The position numbers were made by a program, and so were the translations under genes. A DNA stretch of 64,000 bases from a candidate division KSB1 bacterium. GTDB taxonomy: Bacteria; Zhuqueibacterota; Zhuqueibacteria; Residuimicrobiales; Krinioviventaceae. Location of the stretch: the NCBI GenBank assembly GCA_034521575.1, contig JAXHMJ010000003.1:1-64000 (forward strand), given 5' to 3'. Position 1 is the first letter of the stretch, and each line of letters begins with the position of its first letter. Below are positions 45,843 to 56,748 of this stretch, in pieces. The notes beneath the pieces were generated by a model. It saw only the letters and a list, made by a program, of their open reading frames with translations, was not told the origin of the DNA and made no database searches.

Positions 45843-46679
45843 GTGTCTGAACTCTATTGTCTTTACCATTCCGGATCCGGCAGTACGCGTATGATTACCG
45901 GTATTTTATGTGATCCGCTGGCTGATCATTTTCCGATTAAACACACATCCGTCAACCGGGTCCGCGATCATGCTGCGCTGGCTGCCTCGGATTTGCTCAT
46001 TCTGGCATTCCCGACCTATCACTGTCATCCATCGGATTCCATGCTGCGTTTTGTGCGAACATTGCCGGTTCGCGAGCAGCCGCAACGCGCTTTTATACTC
46101 ACCACCTGCGGCTGGTTTCGTGGCAACAGCATCAGGATTTTGGCCCGGGAACTGCGCAAAAAGAATGTTCTAACCGTCGGACATGCCACAATCCGTGGCC
46201 CCGCCAGCGACGGGGTGGTCATGTCGCCGATTGATTTTCGTATTCTATACCGGTACGGTAAAGATACCGCCGCAAGGCTGTTGCGCTCGCATTCCGAAAT
46301 TGACGCCATATTGCGCAAACAATCATGCGGAGAAAACGCACCGGCATTCAGCTGGTATGCGCCATTGAACGCGCCCAACAAATATCTCGGTATGCTGACC
46401 TCACATCTGCTGAAACAGCGCATCCATGTGCTGAAAGAACAGTGCATAAACTGCGGTCGCTGCGTGGCAGCCTGTGAACGCGGCTGTTTTTCATCGGCAG
46501 ATATGACGCCGGTATTCAGCCCGGGCAGCTGCGAGTTTTGTCTCAGGTGCGTGCACCAATGCCCGCAGAATGCCATTGTGTTTTCCAGGCGACAGGTGCA
46601 GCAGTCGCGTTTGACCCCGGAATTTTATGCGCAGGCGGAAACAAAAATCCGCACGCAATTAAACAAAGATGTTGCCTGA
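45843..46679 (+). CDS. flavodoxin-ferredoxin fusion (EFR1-like)
   Basis: The GTG start at 45843 gives 278 residues. The N-terminal half is flavodoxin-like: HSGSGSTRMITG matches the FMN phosphate loop and AFPTYHCHPS follows a second FMN loop. The C-terminal part carries two 4Fe-4S clusters, CINCGRCVAACERGC and CEFCLRCVHQCPQNAI. Such EFR1-type proteins move electrons between flavin and iron-sulfur centres in anaerobes. The partner is unknown. It stands upstream of an FMN split-barrel protein, 70 bases away. Confidence 0.8.
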   Translation: MSELYCLYHSGSGSTRMITGILCDPLADHFPIKHTSVNRVRDHAALAASDLLILAFPTYHCHPSDSMLRFVRTLPVREQPQRAFILTTCGWFRGNSIRILARELRKKNVLTVGHATIRGPASDGVVMSPIDFRILYRYGKDTAARLLRSHSEIDAILRKQSCGENAPAFSWYAPLNAPNKYLGMLTSHLLKQRIHVLKEQCINCGRCVAACERGCFSSADMTPVFSPGSCEFCLRCVHQCPQNAIVFSRRQVQQSRLTPEFYAQAETKIRTQLNKDVA

Positions 46680-46749
46680 TCCATCAGGATTGAAATTGAA
46701 TATTGTATTCAGAATAACTGTCATTGATTCTATTTGAACAGGAACCCCT

Positions 46750-47235
46750 ATGAGCCGTTATCACATGCAGAACCGCCGCGAACGCGAAATCACCTCTGAA
46801 CCGGAGATTAACCGTGTTTTGAAACAGGGCAAGTTTGTCACCATCGCCTTGTGCCGCGGTAACGAGCCGTATATTGTGACGATGAGTTACGGCTATGACG
46901 CGTCCCGGCGTGCCTTGTATTTTCATTGCGCCACAAAGGGACTCAAGCTCGAATTTATACATGACAATCCGCGCGTCTGCGCCACAATTATCGAGGATGG
47001 CGGTTATATTGTCGATGAATGCGCACACGCTTACCGATCGGTTGTGCTTTGGGGAGGGCTGTCCGTGGTCAAGGAACAGGGCGAGCGTGAGCACGGCATG
47101 CGGGTGCTCATCGAGCATCTGGAAAGCACAGCGTCCCAGATTGAGCGGCTGTTCGGCAATGTAGCCGGCTCATGGGAGCGTATGCAAGTGCTCAAACTGG
47201 AGATTGATGAGATGACCGGCAAAGCGGGGCGGTGA
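46750..47235 (+). CDS. FMN-binding split-barrel (pyridoxamine 5'-phosphate oxidase-like) protein
   Basis: This 161-residue protein resembles NimA/PNPOx-like flavoproteins. It shows EINRVLKQGKFVTIALCRGNEPYIVTMSYGYD, the usual opening strands, then LYFHCATKGLKLEFIHDNPRVCATI, the FMN-binding strand pair with H and K. A C-terminal helix includes IERLFGNVAGSWERMQVLKLEIDEMTGK. The reaction is unknown; relatives reduce nitro groups or bind F420, haem or flavin. It is convergent with the YyaL-like gene, with the two stops almost touching. Confidence 0.8.
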   Translation: MSRYHMQNRREREITSEPEINRVLKQGKFVTIALCRGNEPYIVTMSYGYDASRRALYFHCATKGLKLEFIHDNPRVCATIIEDGGYIVDECAHAYRSVVLWGGLSVVKEQGEREHGMRVLIEHLESTASQIERLFGNVAGSWERMQVLKLEIDEMTGKAGR

Positions 47236-49399
47236 TCAGCCATTCCTCAGCATCTCTAACATTTCCTCAATATTAGTGGTCGGGGACTGACAAGCGTGAT
47301 TTTGACACACATAGGCGGTTGCCTGGCCGTCGATGCCGGTCTGCTGTTGGGTGAATTCGGCCAAATAGCTGATATCCGGGTCGTCGGTGTCTGTCGGGCG
47401 CAGCAGCGTTACTGCATTGGGGATGTACTGCCGCTGCAGGGCGCGCAGTATGTCGCGGGTGTCATGAGCTTGAGGTGATCCTGCAATAAGCACTTCAAAT
47501 TGGGGATAAAGGGCCAACATCAGGGCGGACAAATAGTGCGTGTGACCCAGGGGAATGCGTTTGATCTGTTCCGCAAACGCCTGACCGATGCGCTGCGCTT
47601 CGATTTCCAGTCGGGACTCGCCGGTGATGCGCGCCAGGCGCAGCAGATTCATGGCGGCCACGGAATTGCCCGAGGGGATGGCGCCGTCATAGATTTCTTT
47701 CGGCCGTACCAGCAAGTCCGATTGATCGGATGCGGAAAAATAAAATCCGCCGGACTCGCTATCTGAAAACCGGTCCAGCATCTGACTGTTCAGTTCAACG
47801 GCCCATTTCAGATACTGCACATCGTACACCGCTTCGTAAAGTTCCAGCAGTCCCCAAACGGTAAACGCATAATCATTTAAATGTGCGGGCAGTCCGGCCT
47901 GACCCCGGCGCCATCGTTTCAGCAGCCGCCCGTGTTTGTCAACAAGATGTGTTTGAACAAACGCTGCGGCTTTTCGAGCGGCGTCGGCGTAGCGCGGATC
48001 GTCCAGCGCTGCTGCGCCTTTGGCCAGGGCGGCGATCATCAGACCGTTCCAGTCTGTGAGAATCTTGTCGTCTTTATACGGGTGCACCCGCTGTTCGCGC
48101 GCTTCAAACAAGGCCTGACGCGCACTCTGCCACCTAACTTCCAGTTCATCCGGGGTGAGATTGTGATGCCGTGCCCCCTCTTCTGCGGTTGAGGTGAAAT
48201 GTGGGATGCTGCGACCGGTTTTTTGGCGGCTGGCCTGGTCGACAAAATTACCGCCGCTTCTGATATTCAGAATGTCGTTGATAAGCTCGGCTTTGTCTTT
48301 ACCGAGAACCTGTTTGGTTTCTTCCGGTGTCCACAGATAGAACAACCCTTCTTCGCCCTGGCTGTCCGCGTCTTCGGCGGAGTAAAATCCACCCTCCGGA
48401 TGCGTCATGTCGCGTAGTACATACTCAAACACCTGGCGCGCGGTCTGTGCGTATTCCTCCTTCCCGGTTGCCTGGAACGTTTCGATGTTGGCCAGCGCCA
48501 TCAGCGCCTGATCGTAGAGCATTTTTTCAAAATGCGGCAGCAACCACTGGGCGTCCGTGGAATAGCGGTGAAAGCCGAATCCGATCTGATCATACACACC
48601 GCCGTGCCGCATACTCTGCAGGGTCTGTTCAACCATATGCAGCAGCCGGGCATCTCCCGTATGATGCCAGCGGCGCAACAAAAACAGCAGATTGTGCGGT
48701 GATGGAAATTTGGGTGCGTTACCAAATCCGCCGTAGGTGCTGTCAAAGCGGCTAACCAGCTGCTTATAAGCCGTGTCAACCGTCGATTCATCAGGCGTGG
48801 TGTCGGTTGCACTCTGACTGTTTTTGTGCAGATGTTCCAATACCTGCTGTGCGCTTTCATGCACCTTATTGCGCTGATGTTTCCAAATGTCCGTAATTCC
48901 GGCGATCAGGCTCAGAAAGCCCGATGCGTCCGAACCGGTTTGTTTGGGGAAAATAGGTGCCGGCGTAAAACGGCTGTTTGTCCGGCGTCAGGATCACGGT
49001 CAGTGGCCAGCCGCCGCTGCCGGTCATAAGCTGACAGGAGGACATGTACACCTGATCCAGATCCGGGCGTTCCTCCCGGTCGACTTTGATGCAGATAAAC
49101 GCCTCGTTCAGCTGTTCCGCTGTCTCCGGGTCCTCAAAAGATTCATGCGCCATTACATGACACCAGTGGCAGGTGGAATAGCCGATGGACAGGAATACCG
49201 GCTTGTCCTCTGCTTTGGCGCGTTCAAACGCCTCGTCGCCCCACGGATACCAGTCCACAGGATTGTCTGCGTGCTGCAGCAAATAGGGACTCTGTTCAAA
49301 GATCAGCCGGTTGTAATGCTGCCCGCCGTCTTTCGGCAGCTGTTTGATTTCTTGTTGTGTGAGAGGCTGTGCCTCTGCTGTATATTGAGAATGTGCCAT
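47236..49399 (-). pseudogene. thioredoxin-domain YyaL/SPATA20-like protein, one frameshift
   Basis: The N-terminal DUF255 thioredoxin-like domain has [18 protein letters not shown] with the CHWC redox motif, [15 protein letters not shown] and [23 protein letters not shown]. The C-terminal part is an (alpha/alpha)6 barrel resembling N-acylglucosamine epimerases: FEKMLYDQALM, DADSQGEEGLFYLW, KILTDWNGLMIAALAKG and GAIPSGNSVAAMNLLRL. The frame shifts near 48880, between [12 protein letters not shown] and KVHESAQQVLEHL; joined, the length is about 720, normal for the family. ATG 49397-49399 is preferred, with GGTGAT upstream. The biochemical role is unsettled in the family. Confidence 0.85.
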
Positions 49400-49552
49400 A
49401 CTATCACCATTGGGTTGCAATACTGCTCTTTTTTTAAAAACAATCGGCTACCCGGGGACATTCCAAATTCTTTTCACCCATCAGACTGTTTTGCGAACAA
49501 AAGTCTTGAAATTTTGAAAAATAATGCTTAAAATAGTCGCTGTAATTGTTAC

Positions 49553-49911
<359 letters not shown>

Positions 49912-50540
49912 GTCGGCAAGTCAAAAATTCGGTTCCGTTTTGGAGTGAAATATCCACGAGTTTTCATGGACGGCATTCATCGCAAGCCCCGCGTATACAG
50001 AGCACGGATTCTGACGGTGAATTGTACCGCTGACTGCAGATTCTGCACGGCAACATCACGTCTACTGAACTCTATATGCCAACCTCGTCGTACAATTCCA
50101 AAATGCGATACAAACATAGGGGGCTTGAGCCCTCTTTCATCTTTGAGCCCACGGATTCATTCGTGGGCGGTTGGCCCTGGTGGCAATCCTGTGCCGTATC
50201 CGCACACAATAATTAAACCTCTCCGAGGTTCCGCTATTGATTCTCACGGACACCTCTGCCCCTCGCATTTATAGCACAGTACATATCTGATTTTACAGGT
50301 TTTGCGATATTGCTGCAAGCTAAAACGCCTGAAATAAGCTTTTCAATAATACGATTTCAGCACACAGCGGCAGATGTTTATCGGGGAACGACAGTTTATA
50401 CCTTTGCATTTTTTATCCCCTGTCCGGGTGTTTACCTTATTTTTATCTTTGCAAGCTTAGGTGCTGCAAGACATCGCATCAACTACCTTATTACCTTATT
50501 TTTTATCATGTTATACGTTGTTAGCCGTTTACAAACGAGT
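49912..50540. other. gene-poor region after the tRNA-Arg array
   Basis: No frame shows clear family homology. One plus-strand frame (about 49964-50274) reads MDGIHRKPRVYRARILTV followed by CTADCRFC, superficially like a radical-SAM cysteine triad, but the rest does not look like such an enzyme. A palindromic segment GAGCCCACGGATTCATTCGTGGGCGG lies near 50145. The region may be the edge of a decayed insertion. Confidence 0.4.
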
Positions 50541-51017
50541 TTATTTGAAAAACGCGAACAACAACCCCATAATCGCCCCGATCTGCCCGATCCAAAAGAT
50601 GAACATCCAGCGGATCATATTACGTTCTACATGGGCGATATTGACATTGACTTTGCCAATCTCTTCTGTCATGCGCTCATTAACTTTGCCAATCTCTTCC
50701 GTCATGTGCTCATTGACTTTGGAACTTTCTATGGTGATACGTTCGTTGACCTTGCCGATTTCTACTGTGATCCGGTTATCCAGACGCTGTTCCGTTTGTG
50801 ATATCGCAAGCTTAAGCTCTCCTGTTTCCTTGGTAATCCGTTCATTGAATTTACCGATTTCTTTGGTCAAGCGATGCTCAAATTTGGCTTCAACAATCGT
50901 CAGCATCTCTTGTTTTTGCTCTTCTTTACTCACATTCATCAAATTAACAAGACTTTGAGAGCCTTCTTCTCCCAACTTTTCTCGCAACGGTTTTTCAATT
51001 ACAGCAACTTTTGCCAT
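50541..51017 (-). CDS. coiled-coil protein with C-terminal membrane anchor
   Basis: The 158-residue protein starts MAKVAVIEKPLREKLGEEGS with a GAGGGTAC-type ribosome site upstream on the minus strand. Residues about 50-130 form a long coiled coil built from an 11-residue motif, (T/M)xEIGKVNERM, repeated at least four times. The C-terminus is one hydrophobic helix (MIRWMFIFWIGQIGAIMGLLFAFF). It resembles the DUF1640/CCDC90-like and Bdr-like small coiled-coil membrane proteins of spirochaetes and environmental bacteria, whose role is unknown. Codon use is ordinary. It stands alone in a gene-poor stretch. Confidence 0.65.
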   Translation of the reverse strand: MAKVAVIEKPLREKLGEEGSQSLVNLMNVSKEEQKQEMLTIVEAKFEHRLTKEIGKFNERITKETGELKLAISQTEQRLDNRITVEIGKVNERITIESSKVNEHMTEEIGKVNERMTEEIGKVNVNIAHVERNMIRWMFIFWIGQIGAIMGLLFAFFK

Positions 51018-51802
51018 TGTACCCTCCTTTTCATGATAAACATAACATAATTTAATGATATTTCAGGTAAATACAAGAGAAAAATCAAAGATTAATGGGT
51101 TTGAAAGTCGAAATGTGATAAAACCAAAACTATACATCAACAGTGCGCATCAATTCGACTCCCTATCAATAGTTCCACGAAAACAATAGCCAAAATCAAT
51201 TTCAAGATAACTCAAAACCAGGCGTACAACAATGTAAAACAATTCAAGAAAAGGCGTGAGAAGGAAAAAACAAAATATTGCTCAGGAATTTTCCAAAATT
51301 GATATTGAAAAAATTCGAGAAAATATAAAAACAACAACATCAACATCTAAAAAGTATTTTATATCAAGAAAATCTCTAGCAATACTTCGCAAAAGTGACT
51401 TCTTATCCAAAGTCAATTTCTGCTTTCAAACAAAATATTTATCTGCTAAAACACAATAAATCCAACTAAATTTTGTTGCAATACACTATTTTAGTAAAAA
51501 ACGGTTCTGTAAAACCTTATTTCCATGGTGTTTAAGCTTAGTAGCCAGGAGACCCCATTGAATTCAAGCTTATTAGCTTATTAAACGGAAATGGGTATGC
51601 TGAAAAGGCCAACAGCTGGACAATTGGTACACCAGCGCAAGCCAAAGTTCGCCCCGGATATCTTCCCGCTCGGCCGAAATAAGGTGTTATTAATATTGTA
51701 AATGCAGCTACCAGGATGTCAAAGCAAAAATAAGCTTTCAAACTTGTGGTTTGGGAATTCGCAACGTGTTGAGATGATTTTGACGGTATCCTTTGCGGTG
51801 CT
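51018..51802. other. AT-rich region without convincing genes
   Basis: A short frame at 51256-51459 has lysine/serine-rich low-complexity composition and no homology that I can see. A frame at about 51551-51679 reads GDPIEFKLISLLNGNGYAEK and PARPK before a stop, somewhat protein-like but with stops just upstream, perhaps a gene tail. Nothing else is supported. Confidence 0.4.
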
Positions 51803-52097
51803 TGCAGGATGTGAAAAGAGAGGGGGTAGCGGAAGACAGGCAGCCGAGCGGCCGGCCTGCGTTTTTCAGCAGGACGGCAAACCGGCTAACAAGAATTTTC
51901 GGTGTGTGGGTTGATGGGCAAGCTGAGAGTATGCTTTTCAATAACTATTTAAATGCCGGCTTAGTGAGGCGGTGACCGCCCCGTGAGATACTGTAAACTT
52001 TTAAAAAAATATTCCTGCCGCTTTTACGACTATAGCAAATACCTCTCTCACGGGGTGGGCAGCCTGGCTGTAGCGAGGGGGATGCTTCCCCCTTTAA
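51803..52097 (-). repeat. dispersed repeat, copy C (inverted, shortened)
   Basis: On the minus strand this matches the repeats at 60.47 and 62.40 kb. The order is the GGGGGAAG block, CCCGTGAGA, the AAAAGCGG segment, a second CTCACGGGGCGG, CCGCCTCACTAAGCCGG, then GGCCGGCCGCTCGGCTGCC and CTTCCGCTACCCCCTCT. Relative to the other copies it has diverged and lacks the middle and distal parts, including the double hairpin. It lies just past the 3' end of rlmD. Confidence 0.75.
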
Positions 52098-52255
52098 ACG
52101 AGTGAATGCGTTTTGGCAATCATGTTGAAACGTTTGTTGCCGGGCATTGCCAAAACAACGTTTCGTCCCAATGGATTCCCAAATCAAAAGTTGGCAATTA
52201 GGTTTCCGGGTAAGGTATTCACGTGGTGGACAGGATTCCGCACAATTCCGTCCGT

Positions 52256-53674
52256 TTATTCCATTACCCGCTCCAGCCTCGACACACTTTCCACATGCGC
52301 GGTATGCGGAAACATGTCCACCGGCTGCACGGAGATGAGACGATAATCCTCGGCGCACAGGGTCTGCAGTTCGCGCGCCAGGGTGGCGGGATTACAGGAC
52401 ACATGTACAATGCGCTGCGGCCGGTAGCGCAGCACCGCCTCGACGGTTTTGGGGTGCATACCGCCGCGCGGCGGATCGAGAATAACCACATCCGGTTGAC
52501 CGTAGCGTTCCAGCACCGCGTCCGCGTCTTTGAGCGCGTGCATGAGATCGGTGCAGACGAATTCACAGTTGGAAATGTTGTTGAGCTGCGCGTTGGTCAC
52601 GGCATTGTCCACGGCCGCCTGCACGGACTCGAATCCGATGACCTGCCGGACATCGTCGCTGATGTAAAGGGCAATGGACCCGGCGCCGCAGTACAGATCA
52701 AACACCGTGTCGTCCGGTGTAAAATCAGCGGTCTCGCGAATAATGGCGTACAGCTGCCCGGCCTGCTTGCTGTTGGTCTGGAAAAACGAGTTGCTGGAGA
52801 TCTGGAAGCTCAATCCGCCCAGGTTTTCCGTGATCACGGATTCACCTTTGAGCAGATGCTCGGTTGTGCAATAGGCCACACTCGATTTGCTGGCGGTGAT
52901 GCCGTTAATCAGACTGGTGATTTGCGGCACGGCCTCGAGTTCGGTTTTCAAGGCGTCGGCAATCTCCGGTTCGTGACGCGATGTGATCACATTGACCATA
53001 ATATCGTCGGTGTTGTGGCTGGTGCGGATCACGCAAAAGCGCCAGAATCCCGTGTGCGTGCGCGTCGAATACGCAGGGAGGCCGCTGTCCAGCGCCACGG
53101 TGCGCACCCGAGCCAAAATGTCGCTGGTGACAGCGGGACACAGATGACACTCGTTGATGGTCACCACCTTGTCGAAAAACCCGCGCGCGTGCATGCCCAC
53201 GTACAGCGGTTCCTTTTTGATATCCGCGCCGGAATCAATTTCCTTCCGCGTCAGCCAGCGCTGATCCGAGAATGAGAATTCCATCTTGTTGCGGTAGCGG
53301 AATACATCCGGGGAGGGCAGCGTGTCATGACGCTCAAACTCGTGCAGACCGGCCACGCGCTCAATCAAATCAAACACCTGGCGGCCTTTTTCCCGGCACT
53401 GCACTTGATAATCCAGCTGCTGAAACGCGCAGCCGCCGCACACGCCGAAATGCTCGCACGGCGCTTGTACGGTGTGTTCGCTTTCTTTCAATACTTCCAG
53501 GAGTCGCGCTTCTGCATAGCTCTTGCGTCTTTTGACAATGCGGGCGCGCACGGTTTGTCCCGGTATGGCGTAGCGGATAAAGATGACAAAATCATCGGCA
53601 CGCGCCAGTCCCTGTCCGCCGTAGGCCAGGGAGTCTATTTTGAGAGTGATCTCGTTTCCTTTTTTCAGTGTCAT
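52256..53674 (-). CDS. rlmD: 23S rRNA (uracil-C5)-methyltransferase RlmD/RumA-like
   Basis: The 472-residue enzyme methylates uracil C5 in 23S rRNA (or possibly tRNA) using SAM. It has an N-terminal TRAM domain (EITLKIDSLAYGGQGLARADDFVIFI). Iron-sulfur cysteines follow in CEHFGVCGGCAFQQLDY, with the fourth later (ECHLCPA). The SAM-binding block is FDLYCGAGSIALYI, then DPPRGGMHPKT, and the catalytic Cys lies in IVHVSCNPATLAREL. The length and order fit RlmD/RumA-type enzymes; RlmC or TrmA-like specificity cannot be excluded. ATG is 53672-53674. It is transcribed away from the kdu genes. Confidence 0.9.
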   Translation of the reverse strand: MTLKKGNEITLKIDSLAYGGQGLARADDFVIFIRYAIPGQTVRARIVKRRKSYAEARLLEVLKESEHTVQAPCEHFGVCGGCAFQQLDYQVQCREKGRQVFDLIERVAGLHEFERHDTLPSPDVFRYRNKMEFSFSDQRWLTRKEIDSGADIKKEPLYVGMHARGFFDKVVTINECHLCPAVTSDILARVRTVALDSGLPAYSTRTHTGFWRFCVIRTSHNTDDIMVNVITSRHEPEIADALKTELEAVPQITSLINGITASKSSVAYCTTEHLLKGESVITENLGGLSFQISSNSFFQTNSKQAGQLYAIIRETADFTPDDTVFDLYCGAGSIALYISDDVRQVIGFESVQAAVDNAVTNAQLNNISNCEFVCTDLMHALKDADAVLERYGQPDVVILDPPRGGMHPKTVEAVLRYRPQRIVHVSCNPATLARELQTLCAEDYRLISVQPVDMFPHTAHVESVSRLERVME

Positions 53675-53802
53675 GGCATCTTTCAGGTTTTGTATCGGAT
53701 CGGTTTACCGAATTTTATACGATTCAATGATCAAACATTATGATTTGCTACAAGTCCTGAATTTAATGATTATAACAGTCGAATCAAAATAATTACGAGT
53801 TT

Positions 53803-53839
53803 TAATCCTGTCAATCCCGTGTATCCTGTGATCCTGTCC
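53803..53839. repeat. degenerate ATCCTGT microrepeat between rlmD and the IclR gene
   Basis: The stretch holds four near-copies of AATCCTGTC/GTATCCTGTG in 37 bases. Similar motifs on the opposite strand occur near 54718 (ACGGGATATATAGGATTTACCGG) and 58443 (GTCAGGATTCACGGG). They lie only between genes. The surrounding 53744-53956 otherwise holds just the presumed IclR promoter region. Confidence 0.5.
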
Positions 53840-53956
53840 AATAACCGACTGCAATGACCGCACAGGGGAAGAGGTGTTGTTTAGGCTTTGGGTAATTTAC
53901 CCTTGATTTTCTCATATATAAATCTTATATTCCATATATGAAACCTGGAAAAACCT

Positions 53957-54710
53957 ATGAATAAATATCTCATCCCCAATTTAAGCAACGCCTGTCAGGT
54001 AATCAAGGACCTGCTGCTGCACGGCGAGCAGGGACGCTCGTTTGTCAATCTGCAACAGGATCTGGATATCCCCAAGAGCACGTTGTTTCGTATACTAAAA
54101 ACCCTGGAACACGAAAACATGGTGCAGAAACGCGAGGGACTGCTTTATCCGGGGCCGGTTTTGCAGGGCAGCGCCTCCGGCGGCGGCAATGAACGGCTGC
54201 GCAAACTGGCGGTGCCGGTGCTGCAGGAGCTGGCGGACCGCACCGGAGAAACGGCGCATCTGGCGGTATTGAAAGGATTTCAAGCTTTGATCCTCGAAGT
54301 CTGCGACGGACCCAATCCGGTGCACGTGGCCTCACGTCCCGGCACACTCGCGTCCCTGGTCAATTCGGCCACCGGCAAAGTGCTGCTCACCTTTCATTTC
54401 GGTGAGCATGTGCAGGATGTGCTGGATCATATTTCCTTTGAAGCGCGCACACCCCATTCGATCACCAGATCTGGACGGACTGCGGCGCGAGATCGATTTT
54501 GTCCAGCGGCTCGGCTATGCCGTGGATAACGAAGAATATCATCCCGGCGTCCGCTGTCTGGCGGTGCCGGTGTTTGATGTGCATGGCAATGTTATCGCCG
54601 CCCTTGGCATTACAGCTCCGGCTTTATCGTTTAAACCGGGCATGGAGCGGGAGATCTATGATGACGTGCGTCGTGCTGCAGACAGACTGCAGAGCAAGCT
54701 GAATGATTAA
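53957..54710 (+). pseudogene. IclR-family transcriptional regulator, one frameshift
   Basis: The N-terminal winged helix shows NLQQDLDIPKSTLFRILKTLEHENMVQK, the family's helix-turn-helix. The effector domain follows: GETAHLAVLKGFQALILEVCDG and NSATGKVLLT, then EEYHPGVRCLAVPVFDVHGNVIAALGITAP. The frame shifts near 54467; removing one A in ATCACCAGATC restores ITDLDGLRREIDFVQRLGY. Joined length is about 250, normal for IclR. Standing directly upstream of kduI and kduD, it is likely the KdgR-type repressor of uronate catabolism; this is inferred from position. Confidence 0.8.
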
Positions 54711-54877
54711 AGACAATAGACGGGATATATAGGATTTACCGGATGAATGAAAAGCAGAAATATTGTTTAATAACCAGAAACAAGGTCCGGTTTTAAGAAC
54801 AACCGGCAGCATATAAACCAAATTTAAATAGTTTATAAAGTGAATTATAAAAAAGGTAAATAAAAAGGAGAGAAAAC

Positions 54878-55704
54878 ATGGAAACACGTTATATACCGGA
54901 TCCGGTTCGATTCAAGAAAATGGATACCCGGGAGCTGCGGGACAACCTGATTGTACGCAATCTGTTCCTGCCCGGTCAGGTCAAGCTGGTTTATACCGAT
55001 CTGGACCGCCGATTATCGGCGCGGCAACGCCCACGTCTTCGCCGTTAAAGCTGGCGGCGCCTGAAGAAATGCGCTCGGAATTTTTCTGCAAGCGCCGCGA
55101 GGTGGGGGTGTTGAATGTCGGTCATGCCGGACGTGTTGAGGTGGACGGCACGAGCTATGATCTGGATAACCTGGAATGCCTGTACATCGGCCGGGGTTCG
55201 AAAGATATCCAGTTCTCCAGTGCTGATCCGAAAAAACCGTCCGGTTTTTATCTGCTCAGCTATCCCGCGCACACCGATTACCCGGTGAAAAAGGCCGCTC
55301 AGGAGGATGCCGAAGTGGCCAATCTGGGCAGCAAAGAGGCCTGCAATGAACGCTCGTTGTTCAAATATATTCACCCGAATGGCATTCAGAGTTGTCAGTT
55401 GGTGATGGGCTATACGGTTGTGGCTCCGGGTTCGGTCTGGAACACCATGCCGCCGCATACCCATGAACGCCGCATGGAGGCGTATCTGTATTTCGGTCTG
55501 GAAGACGGCAAGGTCTTTCATTTTTGCGGGGCGCCGGATGAAACCCGGCATCTGGTGATATCCGATCGCCAGGTGGTGCTGTCGCCGAGTTGGTCCATTC
55601 ATTCGGGCGCCGGTACCCGTCATTACGCCTTTTGCTGGGGCATGGGCGGCGAAAATCAGGATTTCAGTGATATGGATGCCCTGACGCTAAATGATCTCAA
55701 ATAG
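54878..55704 (+). pseudogene. kduI: 5-dehydro-4-deoxy-D-glucuronate isomerase, one frameshift
   Basis: KduI isomerises the unsaturated uronate product 5-keto-4-deoxyuronate to DKII. The start METRYIPDPVRFKKMDTRELR at 54878 follows AAAAGGAGAG. After YTDLDR the frame slips (near 55007) and resumes as IIGAATPTSSPLKLAAPEEMRSEFF. The metal-binding cupin block is MPPHTHERRMEAYLYF, and the end is GMGGENQDFSDMD. One added base restores a ~275-residue enzyme. It is probably intact in the organism. It pairs with kduD downstream. Confidence 0.9.
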
Positions 55705-55713
55705 TTAAACTCT

Positions 55714-55749
55714 GAACCGGCGCCATGATCATAACGCCGGTTCATTTTT
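55714..55749 (+). terminator. hairpin between kduI and kduD
   Basis: GAACCGGCG and CGCCGGTTC form a 9-bp stem with a 12-base loop, followed by ATTTTTA. It may terminate part of the transcripts or lower kduD expression relative to kduI. Confidence 0.55.
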
Positions 55750-55770
55750 ACAAGATAAAAGGAAAACGAT

Positions 55771-56536
55771 ATGATAGTGGACCAATTCAAGCTTGACGGG
55801 AAAACAGCTTTGGTGACCGGCTGCAAGCGCGGACTCGGATACGGCATGGCCCAGGGTCTGGCCGAGGCCGGCGCTGATATCGTGGGCGTGAGCGCGACCC
55901 TGGACCCCGCAAGCAGTGAGATTCAGGAACAGGTGGAAAACACAGGCCGCCGGTTCAAAGGATATGCCTGTGATTTTTCCGAGCGCGAGGCGCTGTATGG
56001 GTTTATCGAACAGGTGAAAAAAGATATCGATCAGATCGATATTCTGGTGAATAACGCCGGTACGATTCTCCGCAATCCCGCCGCCGAACATTCAGATGAA
56101 TACTGGGACAAGGTGATCGAGGTCAACCTGAACGCCCAGTTTATCCTCAGCCGGGAATTCGGCAGGCACATGGTTGAGCGCGGCTATGGTAAAATTATTT
56201 TTACCGCATCTCTGCTCAGTTATCAGGGCGGGATTACCGTGCCCGGTTATGCGGCCAGCAAACACGGCATTGCCGGACTGACCAGGGCCCTGGCCAATGA
56301 ATGGGCCGGCAAAGGTGTGAATGTCAATGCCATCGCTCCGGGGTATATGGCCACGGACAATACCCAGGCCCTGCGCGACAATCCCGAGCGTTATAACGCC
56401 ATAACGGCGCGCATCCGGCACGACGCTGGGGCGTCCCGGTGATATGGCCGGCGCCGCGGTATTTCTGGCGTCCGCGGCTTCGGACTATGTTCACGGTACC
56501 GTGCTCACAGTTGACGGCGGCTGGATGGGACGTTAA
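55771..56536 (+). pseudogene. kduD: 2-dehydro-3-deoxy-D-gluconate 5-dehydrogenase, frameshifted near the end
   Basis: KduD reduces DKII to 2-keto-3-deoxygluconate. It is a classical short-chain dehydrogenase. The cofactor motif is TGCKRGLGYGMAQGL, the structural motif is LVNNAGTI, and the catalytic Ser lies in FTASLLSYQGG with Tyr-Lys in YAASKHGIAGL. After NAITARI the frame slips near 56425 and resumes as [23 protein letters not shown] and TVDGGWMGR, ending at 56536. Joined length is about 254, normal. It forms a pair with kduI and probably lies under the upstream IclR regulator. Confidence 0.9.
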
Positions 56537-56565
56537 ACCTCACTGCCCAATCGGAATTCTTTAAA

Positions 56566-56606
56566 AACGCAGATACACCGAATTTGACAGGGTATCTGCG
56601 TTTTTT
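56566..56606 (+). terminator. terminator after kduD
   Basis: AACGCAGATAC (56566-56576) pairs with GTATCTGCGTT (56592-56602) over 11 bases, and four more T follow. It ends the kdu transcript 30 bases after the stop. Confidence 0.75.
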
Positions 56607-56748
56607 CGTTCCAGTACGGAAACATTATTTAAATCGTCTTATTCGAATTATATCTGTGGGTGTCCCCTGGAAATTAATGTTGATTCCTCCGCCTAAAAAT
56701 GTGCAAATTATAGGTTGAAATTAAAAATCCTTTAAAAGGAGATGATCC

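Noticed and set aside
49964-50274. Possible radical-SAM protein (CTADCRFC)
   Set aside because: Only the cysteine triad looks similar. Spacing is right but the flanking residues and length lack the barrel motifs, and the frame opens inside a tRNA copy.
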